Origin: Candidatus Portiera sp. | GTDB taxonomy: Bacteria; Pseudomonadota; Gammaproteobacteria; CBDBNL01; JAAOII01 | Direction: 5' to 3' | Length of the DNA stretch: 17,604 bases | Assembly: GCA_015163845.1 (NCBI GenBank) | Contig: JAAOII010000109.1 | Span: 1-17,604, forward strand | Shown here: in pieces, positions 15,096-17,604 of the stretch | How positions within the stretch are numbered: the stretch's first letter is position 1 | Layout: each line of letters opens with the position of its first letter | The notes under the pieces: model-generated | What the model saw: the letters and a program-made list of their open reading frames with translations, nothing else | Told to the model about the DNA's origin: nothing | Databases searched by the model: none | Position numbers and translations under genes: made by a program

Positions 15096-15869
15096 TTAAC
15101 TTCTAGTTCCTATGCCACGATCCAACATATAGATACATGCCGCCGATAAAACTATGGTGAATATAATTATTATGGAATAAGCATGCAAAAGAGGTATGTC
15201 GCTCTTACCGAGCATACCATAGCGGAAAGCATTGACTATGTATAGCATGGGGTTTAGTAGGGACACATCTTGCCAAAACTCTGGCAGTAATTTTATAGAG
15301 TAAAAAATCCCTCCCAAGTAGGTCAGGGGAGTTAGCACAAAGTTAGGAATGATGGTTATGTCATCAAAACTATTAGCATATATTGCATTGATCATACCCA
15401 TTGCTGAAAACATAAAAGAAGTTAAGCAGGCAACTAGGACTACTGCACCTAAGCTATGTATTTTTAGTTCGGTGAAAAATAGAGACACTAAAATCACTAT
15501 GATACCGACTAATATACCGCGAATGGCACTACTCACACAAAAGCCCAAGAAGATAATGAAGCTGGGGGTGGGGGATACCAAAATCTCTTCCAGAGATCTT
15601 TGGAATTTATTGCCATAGAAAGATGATACCACATTGCCATAAGAGCCAGTAATAACAGACAACATTACCAAGCCCGGCACGATGAATGACATATAGTCAT
15701 ATCCGTCCATTTCCCCTATGCGTGGTCCTATGAGATTACCGAAAATGACATAATAAAGAGACATTGTAATTATGGGCGGCACGAATGTTTGTTTCCATAA
15801 TCGCAGATAACGGGCTACTTCCTTGTAGAAGATGGTATAAAAAGAGTTAAATAGTTCTGAGAAGCTCAT
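15096..15869 (-). CDS. yadH: ABC-2 type exporter permease, YadH-like
   Basis: Membrane half of an ABC exporter working with the ATPase encoded 4 nt upstream. The 257-aa product resembles E. coli YadH along its whole length: YLRLWKQTFVPPIITMSLYY, FGNLIGPRIGEMDGY, MSFIVPGLVMLSVI, NKFQRSLEEILVSPTP, SFDDITIIPNFVLTPLTYLG, LLNPMLYIVNAFRYG and a final RGIGTRS. Six hydrophobic helices are apparent, and the central ABC-2 motif (FVLTPLTYLGG, FYSIKLLP) is intact. The substrate of YadGH is unknown; the related group includes polysaccharide and drug exporters, so no cargo can be assigned. It is the second gene of a yadG-yadH pair, followed by trpF. Confidence 0.93.
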   Translation of the reverse strand: MSFSELFNSFYTIFYKEVARYLRLWKQTFVPPIITMSLYYVIFGNLIGPRIGEMDGYDYMSFIVPGLVMLSVITGSYGNVVSSFYGNKFQRSLEEILVSPTPSFIIFLGFCVSSAIRGILVGIIVILVSLFFTELKIHSLGAVVLVACLTSFMFSAMGMINAIYANSFDDITIIPNFVLTPLTYLGGIFYSIKLLPEFWQDVSLLNPMLYIVNAFRYGMLGKSDIPLLHAYSIIIIFTIVLSAACIYMLDRGIGTRS

Positions 15870-15873
15870 TTGG

Positions 15874-16782
15874 TTATTTGGTTAATTCAATGAAGGTTTT
15901 TTCTAAACGATTGTCCTTGAGATCTATGCTACTGATGTCTATACCTTTGCTATCTAAATCTTTGAACAAATCGTTTAGTTTATAATCTGTGTTCAGATGA
16001 ACTTCTAAAAAATTGTCGTCAATTCTATGGGACTTATAAAAGTCACCATTTACTTCATTGGGCAGGGTATGAGAACTTTCTACTATGTAGGTTTGACCTT
16101 TCAACTGATGGAGCAAATTGCGCATGCTCGTATTTTGTATGATGCTGCCTTTGTGGATGATTGCAACATTGCGACATAACTGCTCTGCCTCCTCTAGATA
16201 GTGAGTGGTAAGAATAATCGTCGTGCCTTGTTTGTTTATTTCAGTTAGGAACTCCCACATTGAATGACGTATTTCAATATCTACACCAGCTGTAGGTTCA
16301 TCTAATATTAGCAAACGTGGTTCATGAACCAGTGCACGAGCTATCATTAATCTTCTTTTCATCCCGCCAGATAAAGTGCGTGATTGTTCTTTCCGCTTAT
16401 CCCACAGCCCAAGTTTCTTCATGTACTTTGTAGCACGTTCTTTTACTAAAGATGGGGGTAGACCATAATATCCACCTTGTTGATAAAGAATATCTTTGAC
16501 TCTCTCAAAGTTATTGAAGTTGAACTCCTGTGGGACTATGCTAATTTGTCTTTTGGCTAAAGACGCTTGAGTGGTTATGTCATAACCAAATATAGATACT
16601 GAACCAGAGGTCTTATTAACTAGAGAACAAACAATACCTAAGGTAGTACTCTTGCCAGCACCATTCTCTCCTAACAAAGCAAAGAAATCGCCATCTTTTA
16701 CCTGGAGATCTACATCACGTATGGCTTCCATGCCACCTTTGTAAGTTTTACAAAGACGGTTAATGTCTAGTGCTAGGGTCAT
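15874..16782 (-). CDS. yadG: ABC transporter ATPase, YadG-like
   Basis: Cytoplasmic ATPase that powers the adjacent YadH-like permease. All nucleotide-binding motifs are intact in the 302-aa product: Walker A GENGAGKST (38-46), Q-loop Gln85 (VPQEF), signature LSGGM (137-141), Walker B LLILDEP (157-163), D-loop AGVD, and H-loop His194 (LTTHYLEEAE). The C-terminal roughly 80 residues after the ATPase core form a small regulatory-type extension, as in E. coli YadG (308 aa). The stop is 4 nt from the permease start, so the pair is one operon. A 63-nt gap separates it from the upstream doxX-like gene and could hold a promoter, but no convincing -35/-10 pair was found. Confidence 0.95.
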   Translation of the reverse strand: MTLALDINRLCKTYKGGMEAIRDVDLQVKDGDFFALLGENGAGKSTTLGIVCSLVNKTSGSVSIFGYDITTQASLAKRQISIVPQEFNFNNFERVKDILYQQGGYYGLPPSLVKERATKYMKKLGLWDKRKEQSRTLSGGMKRRLMIARALVHEPRLLILDEPTAGVDIEIRHSMWEFLTEINKQGTTIILTTHYLEEAEQLCRNVAIIHKGSIIQNTSMRNLLHQLKGQTYIVESSHTLPNEVNGDFYKSHRIDDNFLEVHLNTDYKLNDLFKDLDSKGIDISSIDLKDNRLEKTFIELTK

Positions 16783-16845
16783 TCCATGGTTATTAAAGTT
16801 GGGCGATATTTATCTTTTGCTATTCAACAATTCTATCAAAAAGGA

Positions 16846-17277
16846 CTAGAAATAAGACCTTCTTTTAGAAGTAGATTGTTGTAAGTAGAAAACTATCCAA
16901 CCAGAAAGCCACACTGAACAAGCCATGTAGAATAATACCCCGCCATCACCTTGGACATTGACGCCAAGCGGTGTAAAAAGGTGGAAGAATATTGCTCCAG
17001 TCATAAGACCTATTGCTAATAAAGCACCGAGAGAACGAGTAGTTCCAGGAATTATCAACAATACGGAAGCAATCAATTCAAAACTTCCGATGGTATATCC
17101 ACCATAGGCAGTAAAAAACTCACTTAAGGGGGCTAAGAAATTAGTGCTCATCCAAGCACCTATAGTACCAAATATATGCTGGGTTTCAGGGGAGTCGGTA
17201 AACTTGAATAATAGTGATTGTATAAATACAAAAGCAATCCATAGAGAAAGCAACCATGTAATAATTTTTTTCATCAT
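16846..17277 (-). CDS. DoxX family membrane protein
   Basis: A 143-residue inner-membrane protein with four hydrophobic helices (about 4-25, 51-78, 82-101, 112-130) and the DoxX family pattern. This includes an N-terminal helix leading to FKFTDSPET, a Gly-rich GGYTIGSFELIASVLLIIPGTTRSLGALLAIGLM region, and FFHLFTPLG before the last helices. DoxX proteins are named after the small subunit of archaeal thiosulfate:quinone oxidoreductase, but most bacterial members have no assigned reaction. The first ATG (17277) is directly followed by a second one (17274). An AGG at 17281-17283 is spaced better for the second, so the protein may lack one Met. It lies 26 nt after the ATP sulfurylase stop on the same strand, which makes a sulfur-related role possible but unproven. 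Confidence 0.82.
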   Translation of the reverse strand: MMKKIITWLLSLWIAFVFIQSLLFKFTDSPETQHIFGTIGAWMSTNFLAPLSEFFTAYGGYTIGSFELIASVLLIIPGTTRSLGALLAIGLMTGAIFFHLFTPLGVNVQGDGGVLFYMACSVWLSGWIVFYLQQSTSKRRSYF

Positions 17278-17283
17278 AAACCT

Positions 17284-17289
17284 ATTATA
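17284..17289 (-). promoter_or_regulatory. Possible -10 box upstream of the doxX-like gene
   Basis: On the minus strand the gap between the sulfurylase stop and the doxX-like ATG contains a perfect TATAAT. The hexamer 17 nt upstream (AGTAAA) is a poor -35. A start site about 7 nt downstream would fall at the first ATG, giving an almost leaderless message. AT-rich context makes chance likely. Confidence 0.2.
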
Positions 17290-17303
17290 TAGTATTAATA
17301 GTA

Positions 17304-17604
17304 TTATTTACTGATTGCGTAATATTCACGTAATATCTCTAACACCTCAGGTCGACTGAACTCTGGCGGGATTTCTTCGCCTTGACTAAACAAACGTCGT
17401 AATTCGGTTCCTGATATTAGTAATCTGTCTTTATCACTATGAGGGCAGGTGCGGGTTGAAGTTACTGCTTCGCACTTAACACACCAGAAAGTCCAATCAA
17501 GTTTGAGTGGTTTGATGAGCAGAGCATCTGCTTCTATTTCATCAAATATTCTATGGGCGGCAAACTTATCATAATAGTCACCGACTCCAGCATGATCCCG
17601 TCCA
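17304..17604 (-). CDS. sat: ATP sulfurylase (sulfate adenylyltransferase), C-terminal part, cut by window edge
   Basis: The minus-strand frame is open from the window edge and ends at TAA (17304-17306), giving the last 99 residues. They match monofunctional Sat: the fragment begins GRDHAGVGDYYDKFAAH, the nucleotide-binding GRDHAG motif, and continues with PLKLDWTFWCVKCEAVTSTR, TCPHSDKDR, LLISGTELRRLF and FSRPEVLEILREYY. Cys41, Cys44, Cys53 and His55 form a pattern like the metal site known in some Sat enzymes. Sat joins sulfate and ATP to APS in assimilation, or runs backward to make ATP and sulfate from APS in sulfur oxidisers. The homo-oligomeric Sat type seen here occurs in both; the rest of the locus (aprAB or cysC/H) lies outside the window. 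It is followed 26 nt downstream by the doxX-like gene. Confidence 0.93.
   Translation of the reverse strand, partial: GRDHAGVGDYYDKFAAHRIFDEIEADALLIKPLKLDWTFWCVKCEAVTSTRTCPHSDKDRLLISGTELRRLFSQGEEIPPEFSRPEVLEILREYYAISK

Overview
The window reads as a densely packed, AT-rich chromosomal segment of a gammaproteobacterium. Three things support this: a dedD-like/cvpA/purF gene order, a YadG/YadH-type ABC exporter, and an AcnA-type aconitase. The C-terminal part of an ATP sulfurylase at the right edge fits a marine or sulfur-metabolising lineage, but a genus cannot be named from this sequence. No rRNA, tRNA, insertion sequence, phage gene or CRISPR array was seen, and no gap between genes exceeds about 70 bases.

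Region 1 (2-5391, + strand) is the unusual part. Five genes are almost fused (gaps 1, 8 and 1 nt, then an 8-nt overlap): a bactofilin (5'-truncated by the window), a MotA/TolQ/ExbB-type channel protein with extra membrane helices, two different single-helix MotB/ExbD-like subunits (170 aa; 604 aa with an acidic tandem repeat and a second C-terminal helix), and a membrane-anchored protein with two FGE-sulfatase (SUMF1-fold) domains that lack the catalytic cysteines. My inference is an ion-driven envelope machine placed by a bactofilin scaffold. Its logic resembles the AglRQS and GldKLMN motors, but I do not recognise the exact combination.

Region 2 (5395-8033, + strand) continues 3 nt downstream with a DedD-like SPOR protein, CvpA and PurF. 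This is a known gammaproteobacterial neighbourhood linking envelope/division proteins to the first step of purine synthesis. The five-gene module runs directly into it and may share its transcript.

Region 3 (8046-14366, + strand) is housekeeping: aconitase, a single-domain SppA-type S49 peptidase with a repetitive basic N-terminus, S-adenosylhomocysteine hydrolase, and a PfkB-family kinase that is plausibly an adenosine kinase working downstream of AhcY.

Region 4 (14380-17604, - strand) converges on region 3. In transcription order it holds ATP sulfurylase (partial), a DoxX-family membrane protein, the YadG/YadH ABC exporter and TrpF.
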